Both the position numbers and the translations under genes were made by a program. A stretch of DNA of 64,000 bases from positions 491,627 through 555,626 of the forward strand of contig NZ_AMSD01000001.1 of the NCBI RefSeq assembly GCF_000478685.1, given 5' to 3'. Below are positions 8,985 to 19,974 of the stretch, piece by piece (position 1 is the first letter of the stretch; each line of letters begins with the position of its first letter). This DNA comes from Candidatus Photodesmus katoptron Akat1. GTDB lineage: Bacteria; Pseudomonadota; Gammaproteobacteria; Enterobacterales; Vibrionaceae. Below the pieces are notes generated by a model. That model was not told where the DNA came from and searched no databases. It worked only from the letters and a program-made list of their open reading frames with translations.

Positions 8985-10205
8985 ATGAACTTAAATTATA
9001 TAAATAGAACTTTATCTGTAGCTGCTTTATTTTTAGTTCCTTTTTTACTCCTTTGGACCAAAAATTTCAGTGTAATAATTATCGCTTTACTTATAGCATA
9101 CTCTATTTTTTTTATCATAAAAGATAATATCTCACTGGTATATGATACCTTTGACTGTCTAGTTATAACTTGTCTTAGCATTTATTTTGTAGTAAACATT
9201 CCTAATGTGTTTATAGATACTGGTGAATTTAGATATTTTCAAGGAGGAATTCGGTTACTTCTTTGTATACCTATATATATATTTATCAGGGAAACCCTTG
9301 CCGATAATTGCTTTCATATTAAAGCGCTATCTTTAGGAATCATTGCTGGTTCATTTTGTTCTCTTTTAATAGCTATATATCAATATTTCTTTTTAGGCTA
9401 TACTAGAGTTGATGGCTGGTTATATAGCATTAATTTTGGATATTTATCTTGTTCCTTAGCTTTTTTAGCCATTTGTTTAAGCTTTGATAGCGAATATAAA
9501 CAGTATCTCAGATTAGCTTTCATTGCTGCTTGCATATCCACTTTTCTTACCTTAACTCGAGGGGCAATATTTGCTATTCCAATAATAACTTCATTTATCG
9601 CACTTCTCAACTGGACAACTAATTTTAATTTTAAAAAAGTGTTATTAATTAGTATTAGCTTTCTTATGATATTCTTAATATTCTTTTTTACTTCTAATAA
9701 TTTTCAAAAACGTATCAATTTTACCATAGAAGAATTTTCATCCATAACCTCTGGTAATATTCATGATTCAGTATCTTCTGGAGGACGGATCATGCTTTGG
9801 GAAAGTGCACTAAAAGCTTTTCTCAAAAGTCCATTTATCGGATTAACTTATCCTGAACGTGAAACTTTCAATCAGAAACTTTTTGAACGAGGAGAAATAA
9901 CAAATTGGCATCTCGGAATTAAACGTGGTCATGCACACAGTCAGTACTTTGAAATGTTAGCAAGCAATGGTTTACTAGGAATAATAGGTTTGATAGGAAT
10001 GCTATTTTTACCGTTAACTATGTTTTCATATTATTACATAAAAACAAACAATATTATTTCACTAACTGCTGCAACATTTGTAGCAGGATTTAGTATTTTT
10101 GGTATTACAGAAGTACTGTTACAAGCTAATTTAATCAGTGCTTTTTATGGATTTATGTTAGCTACTTTCTTCGCATTTATTAAACATGAAAGGCAGTCAT
10201 ACTAA
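8985..10205 (+). CDS. waaL: O-antigen ligase family protein (WaaL-like)
   Basis: Polytopic inner-membrane protein (406 aa, about eleven hydrophobic helices) of the WaaL/O-antigen ligase family, which transfers undecaprenyl-linked glycan to lipid A-core. The large periplasmic loop (about 255-330) has the expected GGRIMLWESALKAF, ends with RGHAHSQYFEMLASNGLLG and leads to two last helices. It is followed directly by waaF (the waaF ATG begins at the base after its stop). Since the dTDP-sugar genes nearby are dead, its donor may be another glycan, or the gene may be on its way out. Confidence 0.85.
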   Translation: MNLNYINRTLSVAALFLVPFLLLWTKNFSVIIIALLIAYSIFFIIKDNISLVYDTFDCLVITCLSIYFVVNIPNVFIDTGEFRYFQGGIRLLLCIPIYIFIRETLADNCFHIKALSLGIIAGSFCSLLIAIYQYFFLGYTRVDGWLYSINFGYLSCSLAFLAICLSFDSEYKQYLRLAFIAACISTFLTLTRGAIFAIPIITSFIALLNWTTNFNFKKVLLISISFLMIFLIFFFTSNNFQKRINFTIEEFSSITSGNIHDSVSSGGRIMLWESALKAFLKSPFIGLTYPERETFNQKLFERGEITNWHLGIKRGHAHSQYFEMLASNGLLGIIGLIGMLFLPLTMFSYYYIKTNNIISLTAATFVAGFSIFGITEVLLQANLISAFYGFMLATFFAFIKHERQSY

Positions 10206-11234
10206 ATGAAGATACTTATTATAGGACCATCATGGATTGGAGATATGATAATAGCACAAAGTTTATATATGACCCTAAAAACAATGTATCCTTACACGAT
10301 AATTGACGTTCTTGCTCCGAATTGGAGCAGTCCGATTCTAGAAAGAATGTCTGAGGTTAATCAAATCATTCAAATGCCAATCAAGCATAGTTCACTTCAG
10401 ATATCTTCTCGATGGAAACTAGGCCGTCAACTAGCAAAAAATAATTATACACATGCTTATATTCTACCAAATTCAGCTAAATCTGCTTTAGTTCCATTAT
10501 TTGCTGGAATTAAAAACGAATAGGATGGAAAGGAGAATGGCGCTATGGACTATTAAGTGATCTAAGAAAAAAAAACATTTATTTCAATACATGGTTGAAT
10601 GTTATGTTGCTTTAGCGTATGAAAAAAAGATTACAAAAATAGGATAGCATTAAGTAATTGTCCTATCCCTAATTTAAAGGTTGATCTTAACTCTCAAAAA
10701 ATAATTATACAAAAACTTTGCTTACATCAGGATAAACCAATCATTGGAATATGTCCTGGAGCTGAATTTGGTCCAAGCAAACAATGGCCAGCAGATAACT
10801 ACACTAAAGTTAGTCAACATGCTATTGAACTAGGTTATCAAGTTTGGTTATTTGGTTCTAGTAAAGATAAAAATATATGTAACCAAATCAAACATTCTAT
10901 GTTAAAAAAACAACAATATGAGTGCAAAAATTTATCCGGAAAAACTAATTTAATTGAAGCTATTGACCTCCTTGCTGCTTGCCATACAGTAATAAGCAAT
11001 GACTCAGGTCTCATGCATATCTCCGCTGCCGTTGGGTGCAATATTATAGCTATTTATGGTTCAACTTCACCAAAATATACTCCCCCTCTTACAAATAAAC
11101 TTCAAATTTTATATGCTAAAAACGTTGCTTGCAGACCATGTTTCAAACGTAAATGTCCTCTAAAACACTTAAATTGTCTCAAAAAACTATCACCAAGCAA
11201 TGCGATTAACGCACTAAATAAAGTTGCTCAATAA
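10206..11234 (+). pseudogene. waaF: Heptosyltransferase II WaaF, frameshifted
   Basis: ADP-heptose:LPS heptosyltransferase of the inner core, broken by at least three frameshifts. Residues 1-105 (MKILIIGPSWIGDMIIAQSL...) are open to a TAG at 10521. The family sequence then continues one frame over (KRIGWKGEWRYGLLSDLR, from about 10517), shifts again near 10588 (MVECYVALAYEKK) and again near 10635-10640 to the last open part (from NCPIPNLKVD to VAQ at 11231). That part keeps CPGAEFGPSKQWP and SNDSGLMHISAAVG. Each break fits loss of one base; two lie in runs of five A. Three separate hits in a short span make a true pseudogene much likelier than sequencing error. Confidence 0.9.
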
Positions 11235-11380
11235 TGTAATGGATGTAAATTAAATAATCTAAAATACATCTAAATATAAAAGTATATATTCTTTTTAAAA
11301 ATATAAAAATTTAGCAAATAAAAAAATTTCTGAAAAACAGTTTGTTTTATTTAAACTAACCTAATCAGGTCCAACTAATT

Positions 11381-12652
11381 ATGCTTATTAGATTAATATA
11401 TCGCTTAATTTTAATCATTCTTTCCCCAATTCCACTGATTATGCTATATAAAATGCAATTAACAAATTCAACTGTTGGTAAACGATGGAAAGAATATTTT
11501 GGTAAGATACCAAAGATAGAATCTAAACAAAAACCAATATGGTTACATGCTGCTTCTGTAGGAGAAGTAATTGCAGCTTTTCCTTTTATAAAAGCTCTTA
11601 AAGAAAGTTCTCCTAATGAAAAAATTTTAATTACAACTACAACATCTACTGGTGCAGAACAAGTTAAAAATTTAGGCTCATTAGTTGAACATCGTTATAT
11701 GCCTATTGATTTTAAATTTGCAATTAAAAACTTTCTTCAAGCTATTAAACCCAAAAAAATGTTAATAATGGAAACAGAACTATGGCCTAATACCATACAT
11801 GTTGTTAGCGAAGCTGGTATTCCTATAATAATCATAAATGCTAGATTATCTAACCGATCAATGAAAAGGTATAAAAAGTTCAATATACTATGCCGGTTCT
11901 TTTTAGAAAAAATCACAGCATTTCTATGTCAACATAAAACTGATGCAGAAAATTTTATTTCTTTAGGAATTTTAAAAAGTAAGATCTTTGTGACTGGATC
12001 GATAAAATTTGATTTAAACATAGATAAATCTATTCTAAAAAAAGGGAAAGACTTGCGTAAAAAATTAGGTAAAAGACGTCCAATTTGGGTTGCAGTCAGC
12101 ACTCATCCTGGAGAGGAAGAAGAAATACTAGCTATTCATCATCAACTTTTAGATGAACTGCCAAATATTTTACTTATTTTAGCACCTAGACATCCAGAAA
12201 GATTTAATGCTGTAGCTAAATTATGTAAAAAAAAGAAACTACAGTACTCTAGACGTAGTAAAAATCAAAAAATAACACAGCACGATTCTATATATCTAGC
12301 AGACACTATGGGTGAAATGCTAACTATTATAGGTGCTGCAACTATATGTTTTATGGGAGGAAGCCTAATTCAAGATAAAGTTGGTGGACATAACGTTCTT
12401 GAACCCGCAATACTTAAAAAACCTATTTTAATTGGGCCTAATTATTTTAATTTTTTAGATATTATTCTCCAGCTTAAAAAACACCAAGCTATCAAAATCA
12501 TTCATAATCCAAAAGAACTAGCTAATGCTTTAAAAATGCTCTTTAAATCAGAAAAACAGGTAAAAAAAATGGGAAATAATGCATTAAAAGTAATAAAAAT
12601 GAATACAGGCGCAGTAAATAAAACAATTAACTTAATAAAATCTATAAAATAA
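11381..12652 (+). CDS. waaA: Kdo transferase WaaA
   Basis: 3-deoxy-D-manno-octulosonate transferase that adds Kdo residues to lipid IVA, the essential step of LPS inner-core synthesis, at the inner face of the cytoplasmic membrane. Length 423 aa is normal. A single N-terminal membrane segment (about 5-24) is followed by the GT-B halves: IWLHAASVGEVIAAFP (about 52-67), METELWPN (about 129-136), and the C-terminal CMP-Kdo half with STHPGEEE, LAPRHPERF and FMGGSLIQDKVGGHNVLEPA. It ends the LPS-core cluster. With waaF dead and waaA intact, the outer surface is probably a deep-rough, Kdo-lipid A type. Confidence 0.95.
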   Translation: MLIRLIYRLILIILSPIPLIMLYKMQLTNSTVGKRWKEYFGKIPKIESKQKPIWLHAASVGEVIAAFPFIKALKESSPNEKILITTTTSTGAEQVKNLGSLVEHRYMPIDFKFAIKNFLQAIKPKKMLIMETELWPNTIHVVSEAGIPIIIINARLSNRSMKRYKKFNILCRFFLEKITAFLCQHKTDAENFISLGILKSKIFVTGSIKFDLNIDKSILKKGKDLRKKLGKRRPIWVAVSTHPGEEEEILAIHHQLLDELPNILLILAPRHPERFNAVAKLCKKKKLQYSRRSKNQKITQHDSIYLADTMGEMLTIIGAATICFMGGSLIQDKVGGHNVLEPAILKKPILIGPNYFNFLDIILQLKKHQAIKIIHNPKELANALKMLFKSEKQVKKMGNNALKVIKMNTGAVNKTINLIKSIK

Positions 12653-12754
12653 AAATAACCTGCTAAATCTTTATTAATACTGTTTTCTATAAAAAAAATA
12701 GAAATACTCTAGGGTAGTATAAATATACTCATATGAAATCAAATAAAAAAACCA

Positions 12755-13744
12755 ATGCAAAAATATAATAATATTTCTATAAATCGTTTCAGCGTTGCAC
12801 CTATGTTAGGTTGGACAGACCAACATTGTAACTACTTCCATCGAAGATTATCTACTAAAACATTGCTTCATACAGAAATGATCACTACCAATGCAATTTT
12901 ATATAGTAAAAAAAACAATTTAATCGAATATAATCCAATAGAACAACCTATAGCTATTCAACTAGCTGGTTCAAATCCAAGAGATTTTGCAAGATGTGCT
13001 AAACTCGTAGAGAATCTTGGATATAGTGAAATCAATATAAATATAGGGTGTCCATCAAACCGAGTTCAAAATGCAAATTTTGGTGCTTGTTTAATGACTA
13101 AACCTCATCTAGTTGTAAATTGTATATTAGCAATTAAAAGTATCGTAGATATTCCTGTTACAGTAAAAACTAGAATTGGTGTTGATAATCAAAATTCGGA
13201 ACAATTTCTAATGAAATTTATTTCTACTGTGTCAGAAAAAGCAAAATGCAAAAAATTTACTATACACGCACGAGAAGCATGGTTAAATGGTTTAAATCCG
13301 AAAGAAAATAGAAACATTCCACCACTAAATTATTCCAAGGTATATCAACTTAAAAAAAAATTTCCACACCTAATTATTATATTAAACGGTGGTATAAAAA
13401 CATTAAATGAATCATTACAACATTTGAAATATCTAGATGGTGTTATGATTGGCCGAGAAGCATATAAAAATCCATATATGTTATCTGAAGTTGAGAAAAA
13501 AATTTTTAATATGAATCAATTAAGAAAAAAACGGTACCAAATAATTGAAGAAATGTACCCTTACATTGAAGCTACACTTTCAACAGGGGGAAATTTAGGT
13601 CAAATCACTAGACACATGCTCGGTTTATTTAAAAATAAACCAGGATCAAAATATTGGCGTCGCTATATTAGTGAAAATGCATATAAAAAAAATGCTGGTA
13701 TTGAAGTAATACAAAGAGCACTTAAAAAAATACAAAATATATAA
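12755..13744 (+). CDS. dusA: tRNA-dihydrouridine(20/20a) synthase DusA
   Basis: FMN-dependent reductase that makes dihydrouridine at positions 20 and 20a of tRNA. The TIM-barrel half starts with RFSVAPMLGWTD (about 11-22). The FMN region has QLAGSNP, INIGCPSNRVQNANFGACLM (about 98-117, catalytic Cys in GACLM), VTVKTRIG, TIHAREAWL and GVMIGREAYKNPY; a C-terminal helical tRNA-binding domain follows. Length 329 aa is normal. It is monocistronic and converges on pgi. Confidence 0.95.
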   Translation: MQKYNNISINRFSVAPMLGWTDQHCNYFHRRLSTKTLLHTEMITTNAILYSKKNNLIEYNPIEQPIAIQLAGSNPRDFARCAKLVENLGYSEININIGCPSNRVQNANFGACLMTKPHLVVNCILAIKSIVDIPVTVKTRIGVDNQNSEQFLMKFISTVSEKAKCKKFTIHAREAWLNGLNPKENRNIPPLNYSKVYQLKKKFPHLIIILNGGIKTLNESLQHLKYLDGVMIGREAYKNPYMLSEVEKKIFNMNQLRKKRYQIIEEMYPYIEATLSTGGNLGQITRHMLGLFKNKPGSKYWRRYISENAYKKNAGIEVIQRALKKIQNI

Positions 13745-13794
13745 AAAAAGAACTCAAATTTATCTGTCATAATGAAACTTTCATGTTTAAAGAA

Positions 13795-15447
13795 TCAACT
13801 ATTAAATTTTTTAAATACATTAATTAATCCATTAGTAGAACTATCATGCGAAGTGATTTTTAAATCATTATCAAGCTCTAGCAAAATCTTATCAGCTAAT
13901 TCTTTTCCAAGTTCAACACCCCATTGATCAAAACTAAATATATTCCAAATAATGCCTTGTACAAAAATCTTATGCTCGTATATTGCAATTAAATTACCCA
14001 AAATACGAGGAGTAATTTTTTCAATTAAAATAGAATTTGTTGGCCTATTACCTTGAAATACTTTAAAGGGCACTAACATATTAATATATTTAGAGCTTTT
14101 TTTAGAATTTTTAAATTCATTTAAAACTACTTCTTCAGATTTACCAAACGCTAATGCCTCAGTTTGCGCAAAAAAATTAGATATAAGCTTTTTATGATGA
14201 TCACCTATTGGATTATGACTGATTGCAGGAGCAATAAAATCACAAGGAATGAATTTAGTGCCTTGATGAATAAGCTGATAAAATGCATGTTGTCCATTAG
14301 TTCCAGGTTCTCCCCACACAATTGGACCAGTTTGATATTTAACAACTTTACCATTGCGATCTATATATTTACCATTTGATTCCATATTAGCTTGCTGGAA
14401 ATAAGCAGAAAAACGATGCATATATCGATCATATGGAAGGATAGCTTCTGATTCCGCACCATAGAAATTATTATACCAAACTCCAATAAGAGCAAGAATA
14501 ACTGGAATATTCTCTTCAAATTCTGTTGAAATAAAGTGCTTATCAATCTCATGAGCACCTTCTAATAATTCAATAAAATTTTCATAACCCACAGATAATG
14601 CTATAGATAGACCAACTGATGACCATAGTGAATAACGCCCCCCTACCCAATCCCAAAACTCAAACATATTTTCAATATTTATACCAAACTCAACTACTGA
14701 AACTGAGTTAACGGAAAGAGCTATAAAATGTTTTTCGATATCAGATTGATTCCCAGATGATTTTAAAAACCAAGAACGAGCACTAAATGCATTTGTCATC
14801 GTTTCTTGCGTAGTAAAAGTCTTAGAAGCAATTAAAAACAACGTTGTTTCAGGATTTATTTTTTTAAAAGTCTCTACAATATCAGTACCATCTACGTTAG
14901 ATACAAAGTGTAATTTTAAATGATTTCTATATGATGATAGAGCCTCGCTAACCATATGAGGCCCAAGATCAGAACCTCCAATGCCAATATTTACTATATC
15001 AGTAATGGATTTCCCTGTATAACCTTTCCATTTACCACTAATAACAGAATTTGTAAAAAGCTTAATTTTTTCTAATACTGCATTAACGGATGGCATAATA
15101 TCTTGGCCATTTAAGATTATAGGCTTATTGCTACGATTACGTAATGCTATATGAAGAACAGCACGACCTTCAGTATGATTTATTATATCCCCTTTAAACA
15201 TTGAGGATATGGCTGTTTTTAACTCAGTCTCGTTTGCTAAATCAAATAACTTTGTAAGAGTTTCCTCAGTAATCAAATTTTTTGAGTAATCAATTAAAAG
15301 GCTTGTTCCAAATCGAATTGATAATTTATCAAATCGATTCGCATCTTGAGCAAAAAGTTTCTTAAGAAGCATACCTTTATTTATTTCAAAATGTTCTACT
15401 AATTTTTTCCAAGCTTTTGTTTTTATCGGATTAATATTTTTTAACAT
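13795..15447 (-). CDS. pgi: Glucose-6-phosphate isomerase
   Basis: Interconverts glucose 6-phosphate and fructose 6-phosphate in glycolysis. All PGI signatures are present over 550 aa: [16 protein letters not shown] (about 155-170), [13 protein letters not shown], the active-site [16 protein letters not shown] (about 270-285), [25 protein letters not shown] split by the catalytic Glu region, [19 protein letters not shown] and the C-terminal [11 protein letters not shown]. The convergent gap to dusA is 50 bp with no clear terminator. Complete and probably functional. Confidence 0.97.
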   Translation of the reverse strand: MLKNINPIKTKAWKKLVEHFEINKGMLLKKLFAQDANRFDKLSIRFGTSLLIDYSKNLITEETLTKLFDLANETELKTAISSMFKGDIINHTEGRAVLHIALRNRSNKPIILNGQDIMPSVNAVLEKIKLFTNSVISGKWKGYTGKSITDIVNIGIGGSDLGPHMVSEALSSYRNHLKLHFVSNVDGTDIVETFKKINPETTLFLIASKTFTTQETMTNAFSARSWFLKSSGNQSDIEKHFIALSVNSVSVVEFGINIENMFEFWDWVGGRYSLWSSVGLSIALSVGYENFIELLEGAHEIDKHFISTEFEENIPVILALIGVWYNNFYGAESEAILPYDRYMHRFSAYFQQANMESNGKYIDRNGKVVKYQTGPIVWGEPGTNGQHAFYQLIHQGTKFIPCDFIAPAISHNPIGDHHKKLISNFFAQTEALAFGKSEEVVLNEFKNSKKSSKYINMLVPFKVFQGNRPTNSILIEKITPRILGNLIAIYEHKIFVQGIIWNIFSFDQWGVELGKELADKILLELDNDLKITSHDSSTNGLINVFKKFNS

Positions 15448-15683
15448 AATAATTATCCTGACATTAATTAGTGCTATAAATAGTCTAATATCAATGATAT
15501 CTAGTAATTATTATTTTAATTACCAATACTAGATAGACATTAATAAAACATTACTATTATGTAGTTTTACAAATAGCATATCATATTTCTCAAAAAGTAT
15601 ATAATCTAAAATATTATGATTAAATTGCTTTTCATAAGAACATTTTTATCTAAATCTTGCCATTAAATTGGCATTTTCTATTT

Positions 15684-15908
15684 TTAAAAATAAGCAGATA
15701 AAAGAGAAAAAATTTCATAAAGAATAGGCAAATCTAAAGACCCATATTCATAATGCTTGATAGGATTAACATCTTGAGTTAAAGAATTAACTTTTAATAG
15801 AATGAATTCTAGGTTAGAATTTATTGCTATTTTTACGCTATTGCCCCTTTTTATTCTAGGAATAAATATTAATTTTATATTAAAAAAACTTTCGAATAAA
15901 TATTTTAT
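15684..15908 (-). pseudogene. Possible FdtA/WxcM-type sugar ketoisomerase remnant
   Basis: Between pgi and the rmlA fragment there is an open minus-strand stretch of 74 codons with no ATG. Its start (NIKLIFIPRIKRGNSVKIAI, then NLEFILLKVNSLTQDVN) resembles the first 40 residues of the WxcM/FdtA family of dTDP-4-keto-6-deoxyglucose 3,4-ketoisomerases, whose genes often follow rmlB-rmlA. The rest (HYEYGSLDLPILYEIFSLL) does not fit the family and may be another piece joined by deletion. I treat it as a decayed part of the same sugar cluster. The remaining 15448-15683 shows nothing recognisable. Confidence 0.3.
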
Positions 15909-16032
15909 TTAAAATAAAATACTAAATTTAGTATAATAGAAAATCAGTTTATCTATAAATGTAGTATGTTTTGCTAAATTTGATAAAACTGAAAAAAAGC
16001 AATTAACTGCATATTATATTGGATCTAAGATA

Positions 16033-16324
16033 TCATAAAAAAATATTCTCTCCAAGAATCAGACAAACACTATATTTACCGATAAATTTTTCACCTAAGA
16101 TTACTGCCTGAGCTAACCCATCAGGACTAGATTGTGTAATATGCTGTAACTGAATACCAAAATTATTACCATTTCCTAACAATCGCTTAAAACTTATCTT
16201 TTCTTCTGGTTTTGTAATAATGAGAATCTGCTTAATACCTGCTAACATAATGGTTGAAAGTGAATAATAAATCATTGGTTTATTATAAACTGGAAATAAT
16301 TGTTTGGATACAGCACAAATTTTT
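16033..16324 (-). pseudogene. rmlA: Glucose-1-phosphate thymidylyltransferase RmlA, remnant
   Basis: A fragment of about 95 codons that reads as RmlA from [18 protein letters not shown] through [45 protein letters not shown] and CLILGENIF. It lacks the N-terminal nucleotide-binding GGxGTRLxPxT motif and everything after about residue 115 of the usual 290. The 5' break joins directly to the rmlB stop, so a deletion has removed the start. Not functional. dTDP-glucose for rhamnose or other deoxysugars can no longer be made by this gene. Confidence 0.9.
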
Positions 16325-17319
16325 TAGAAATCTACTAAACTAACTATAGAACTATCCAATGCTTGATATAACCAAGTTTTATTATTTAAATACCATTTAA
16401 CTGTTTTTCGAACCCAGAATCAAAGGTTTCTTCAGTCTCCATCCTAGTTCTCTTTCAATTTTAGAGGAATCGATAGCATCATGAATATCATTATCATGCC
16501 CAGGACGATCTGTTACATAAGTGATAAGGTCTTGATATTTATTTGCTCCATTAGGTTTATTAGGTACTAACTCTTCTAATATAGAATAAATAGTTTTCAT
16601 AACCTCTATATTTGTTTTTTCATTATAACCACCTATATTATAAGTTTCACCAACTCTTCCTATTGTAATTACCTTATACAAGGCTTTAACATGATCTTCA
16701 ACATAAATCCAATCACGAATTTGCCTACCATTTCATAGATAGTCAGTGGTAGACCTTTTAAGGCATTTACAATGATTAATGGAATTAATTTTTCTGGAAA
16801 ATGATGTGGTCCATAATTATTTGAACAAGGAGTTATTATTGTAGGAAGATTAAATGTTTTGAACCAAACTCTAACTAAATGATCACTAGAAGCTTTTGAA
16901 GCTGATAAGGATTAGAAAGTGAATAAGGAGTTTTTTCTGTAAAAGCTTGAATTAGATAATTGAGTTTTCCATATACTTCATCTGTAGAAATATAATGAAA
17001 ACGAAAAAGTGTTTTACATTTATTGTTTAATTTATTCCAATAAGTTAGAGAAGATTTAAGTAAAGCATGAGTACCTAGAATATTAGTTCTGATAAACACT
17101 AATATTTCAGAGATTGAACGATCTGCATGGCTTTCAGCAGCAAGATGCATTACAGAATCTAGTTTATGCTCAGAGCAAACACGATTTAATTCAATGAAAT
17201 CACAAATATCAACTTGTTCAAAGAAATAACTCCATTTTTTTATCACATGTATTTAAAATGATATGACGAATAACAGAAGATCCTATAAAGTCAGCACAAC
17301 CAGTAACTAACAGTTTCAT
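16325..17319 (-). pseudogene. rmlB: dTDP-glucose 4,6-dehydratase RmlB, frameshifted
   Basis: Recognisable RmlB over nearly its whole length but broken several times. From the ATG at 17319 (AAGGAT site) it reads LLVTGCADFIGSSVIRHI, then loses about 25 codons and shifts frame near 17236. FEQVDICDF to ISTDEVYG follows. A lost base breaks the catalytic NPYSASK motif near 16913. [16 protein letters not shown] lies in a third frame, then further shifts near 16735 and 16410. The C terminus WLYQALDSSIVSLVDF is still visible before the stop at 16325. The open segments are 16875-17246 and 16397-16681. With rmlA it forms a dead rmlBA pair. Confidence 0.9.
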
Positions 17320-17930
17320 TTTCATCCTTAGTAGGAAGAATTTATTTTATTTTTTATACTTCCTCATTATTTAACCGATTATCAAAAAATCTGTCTTTAA
17401 AATATAAAAAATTGATAAGTAAATAATGTTTACTTAATAATAAAGAACAAGAAAAACAAGAAATTGTTCTTTACACATAACTTATCTAAATATATAACTA
17501 AAATATTATAGAATTTAAAATTAGAATAGCAGAGTAAAATTGCAAATTAGTTAAAACAGTCATATATAAAGGTATTAATAAAATTAAGAAACAAAAACCA
17601 GTTTAATTCCATTAAAGTAGTTAGCAATGGATATTGCTGTTTATATAAAGATAATAAACATTGAACTAGTATAATTAAAATATCTAAAAAGTGATTTTAA
17701 TATCGCAAAAACTCTCTGTATACTATGGGTCAAATCAACAACAAACAACTCCATAATACTCTCCAATACTTTACCATATATTTAATTCTATATTTTATTT
17801 TTTGGTACGAGTTTATAAACTTTAAAAGGCACATTAAATTTAATAATTAAAAGTTGTTTGATTTAACTAGATAATTTATTTAAATAAGAATTGCTACAAT
17901 TATAGACTATTCATTTTAGGTAGAAAGCAA
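17320..17930. other. Gene-free gap before the chemoreceptor gene
   Basis: About 610 bp without a supportable gene. One short plus-strand frame (17725-17850, 41 codons) has no ribosome site and no recognisable motif. No RNA gene or strong hairpin is visible. The chemoreceptor promoter must lie in the right end, but I see no clear sigma-28 pattern. Confidence 0.5.
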
Positions 17931-19811
17931 ATGACTAATACGATTAAATTTAAGATACAGATCTCCATAGCAATCATTATTGCTATCGTAAGCACTGTCC
18001 AAGCATGGATTTCAGTAAACCAGCTAAAACAAGAAACAACCTCTGCGATCAATAGTGAAATGAAAAATATCAACATAACAACAGCTCGCTATATAAGTAA
18101 TTGGCTAGAAATTCATAGTAAAATGATGCTTGCTAATGAATCTATTATCCGAGAATCAGGAAATGCTGATAGAGAAATGCTTGTTATTAAAAAAGCTGGC
18201 GATTTTCTATCTGTATACGCAGGTTTTAATGATGGCAGCATTTCCTATGGAGATAAAACAGAAATTTGGCCAAAAAGCTACGATCCAAGAACCCGACCTT
18301 GGTATAGAGATGCAATGTCCACGCAAAAATTAATAATAACTGAACCATACAGAGATTTTGATGGAAGCATCGTTATTAGTTTTGCTAAAGCCTTTTCTGG
18401 AAACAGAACTGGTGTACTGGCAGCAGACCTCACAGTTTCTAATATCATTGATGAAGTACTAAACCTGGAACTTGATGATGATGGATTCGCTTTCTTAGTT
18501 GATGGTAATAATAATATTGTTGCCTACAAACATGATAAATTAAGTCAAAAACCATTAACTGACTTAAATCCAATTTTGAATAAAAAGAAAATAAATGAGC
18601 TATCTGATATAGCTGACATCTCTACAGTTCCTTGGCCAAAACAAGGAAACAAATTAATTTTTATTTCTTCTATTCCCAAGACTGAATGGTCTCTTGGTTT
18701 AGTTATTGATAAAAACAAAGCATTGTATTCTGTATCTAAGCAAATTACCTTTACCACTGTTGCTCCTATTATCCTGTATATTATTATTGCTATAATTAGT
18801 ACATGGATTATTACTCATCTACTTCAACCTTTAAAAACATTATCTAAAGCTCTACGAGAATTATCTCAAGGTAAAGGCGATTTAACACAACGAATTCATG
18901 TAAAACGTATGGACGAAATAGGAACATTGGCTAAGCATGTTAATCAGTTTTTAATCCAATTACAAAAAATGCTCAGAGGAATTGTTGATCATAGTCAAGA
19001 ACTTTCTAAACAAGCAGAACAAGCCAGCAAAATTTCTCTTCAAGCAGCAGACCAAATCGAACATCAACAAAATGATGTAAATCAAATAGCTGCAGCAATC
19101 CATGAAATGTCTGCTACAGCAGCTGAAGTTTCTAGACATGCAGCTCTTACTGCTAATGCCTCAAAAGCATCATCTTCAGCTTGTAATGATGGTCAACAAG
19201 TGATTCAGAAAAATCAACAATCCATATTAAGCTTAGCCCATCAAGTTTCTGGAGCAGCAAAAATAATAGGAGAATTAGAAAACAATACTCAAAGCATCAA
19301 TCAAATTTTATCGACTATTCAAGGCATTGCTGAACAAACAAATTTACTAGCACTTAATGCTGCAATTGAAGCTGCTCGCGCTGGTGAACAAGGTAGAGGT
19401 TTTGCAGTTGTAGCTGATGAAGTCCGTGTATTAAGTCAACGCACCCATGGCTCTACAGAAGAAATTCGTACTATGATTGAAACACTACAAAAAAATACTA
19501 GACATGCAGTTGATAGTATGGAAACAAGTACAAAACTCGCTGATACTAGTGTCAATTATGCTCAAGAAGCTCAAGATAGCTTAACTAAAATTACAGAAGC
19601 AATTACTGAAATTAACAATATGGCAGCTCAAATAGCAAGTGCCGCTGAAGAACAACGCACTGTAAGTGAAGATATTAGTCGTAATACTCAAGGTATCAAA
19701 GACGCTTCAGATGCACTAGCATCACAAGCTAGCCTAAGTAGCGAAAGCGCTAAAAATATGAATATAGCTACTAGTTCTATGCGTCAACAAATTAAACGTT
19801 TTAAAGTATAA
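17931..19811 (+). CDS. Methyl-accepting chemotaxis protein with dCache sensor
   Basis: Transmembrane chemoreceptor, 626 aa. TM1 lies at about 8-28 and a periplasmic double-Cache ligand domain at about 35-275, with the typical [10 protein letters not shown] near 124-133 and [18 protein letters not shown] after it. TM2 is at about 282-300, HAMP at about 302-355, and the long signalling coiled coil runs to 626. The kinase-contact hairpin [20 protein letters not shown] is at about 466-485, followed by [14 protein letters not shown]. Cache residues suggest a small-molecule ligand such as an amino acid or organic acid; which one cannot be read. The gene is intact and solitary, and fits the retained cheR/cheV. 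Confidence 0.95.
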   Translation: MTNTIKFKIQISIAIIIAIVSTVQAWISVNQLKQETTSAINSEMKNINITTARYISNWLEIHSKMMLANESIIRESGNADREMLVIKKAGDFLSVYAGFNDGSISYGDKTEIWPKSYDPRTRPWYRDAMSTQKLIITEPYRDFDGSIVISFAKAFSGNRTGVLAADLTVSNIIDEVLNLELDDDGFAFLVDGNNNIVAYKHDKLSQKPLTDLNPILNKKKINELSDIADISTVPWPKQGNKLIFISSIPKTEWSLGLVIDKNKALYSVSKQITFTTVAPIILYIIIAIISTWIITHLLQPLKTLSKALRELSQGKGDLTQRIHVKRMDEIGTLAKHVNQFLIQLQKMLRGIVDHSQELSKQAEQASKISLQAADQIEHQQNDVNQIAAAIHEMSATAAEVSRHAALTANASKASSSACNDGQQVIQKNQQSILSLAHQVSGAAKIIGELENNTQSINQILSTIQGIAEQTNLLALNAAIEAARAGEQGRGFAVVADEVRVLSQRTHGSTEEIRTMIETLQKNTRHAVDSMETSTKLADTSVNYAQEAQDSLTKITEAITEINNMAAQIASAAEEQRTVSEDISRNTQGIKDASDALASQASLSSESAKNMNIATSSMRQQIKRFKV

Positions 19812-19974
19812 ATTCTAGAATATACATCCAATAACAGCAGATAATTTTTCTGAAAAATTAGTTCTATAATCATAATATATTTAAGAATATTTACTTGAAA
19901 TAAACTTATATTAAATATAAAAAAGACTTACTTAAGGTTTCAGTTTTTTTAAAAACGAACTTGATGAGGTTATT

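Noticed and set aside
10206..11234. waaF rescue by slippage
   Set aside because: One of the breaks is not in a homopolymer and the A runs are only five long, too short for efficient slippage.
17725..17850. 41-codon frame before the chemoreceptor gene
   Set aside because: No ribosome site, no known motif, composition like random AT-rich sequence.
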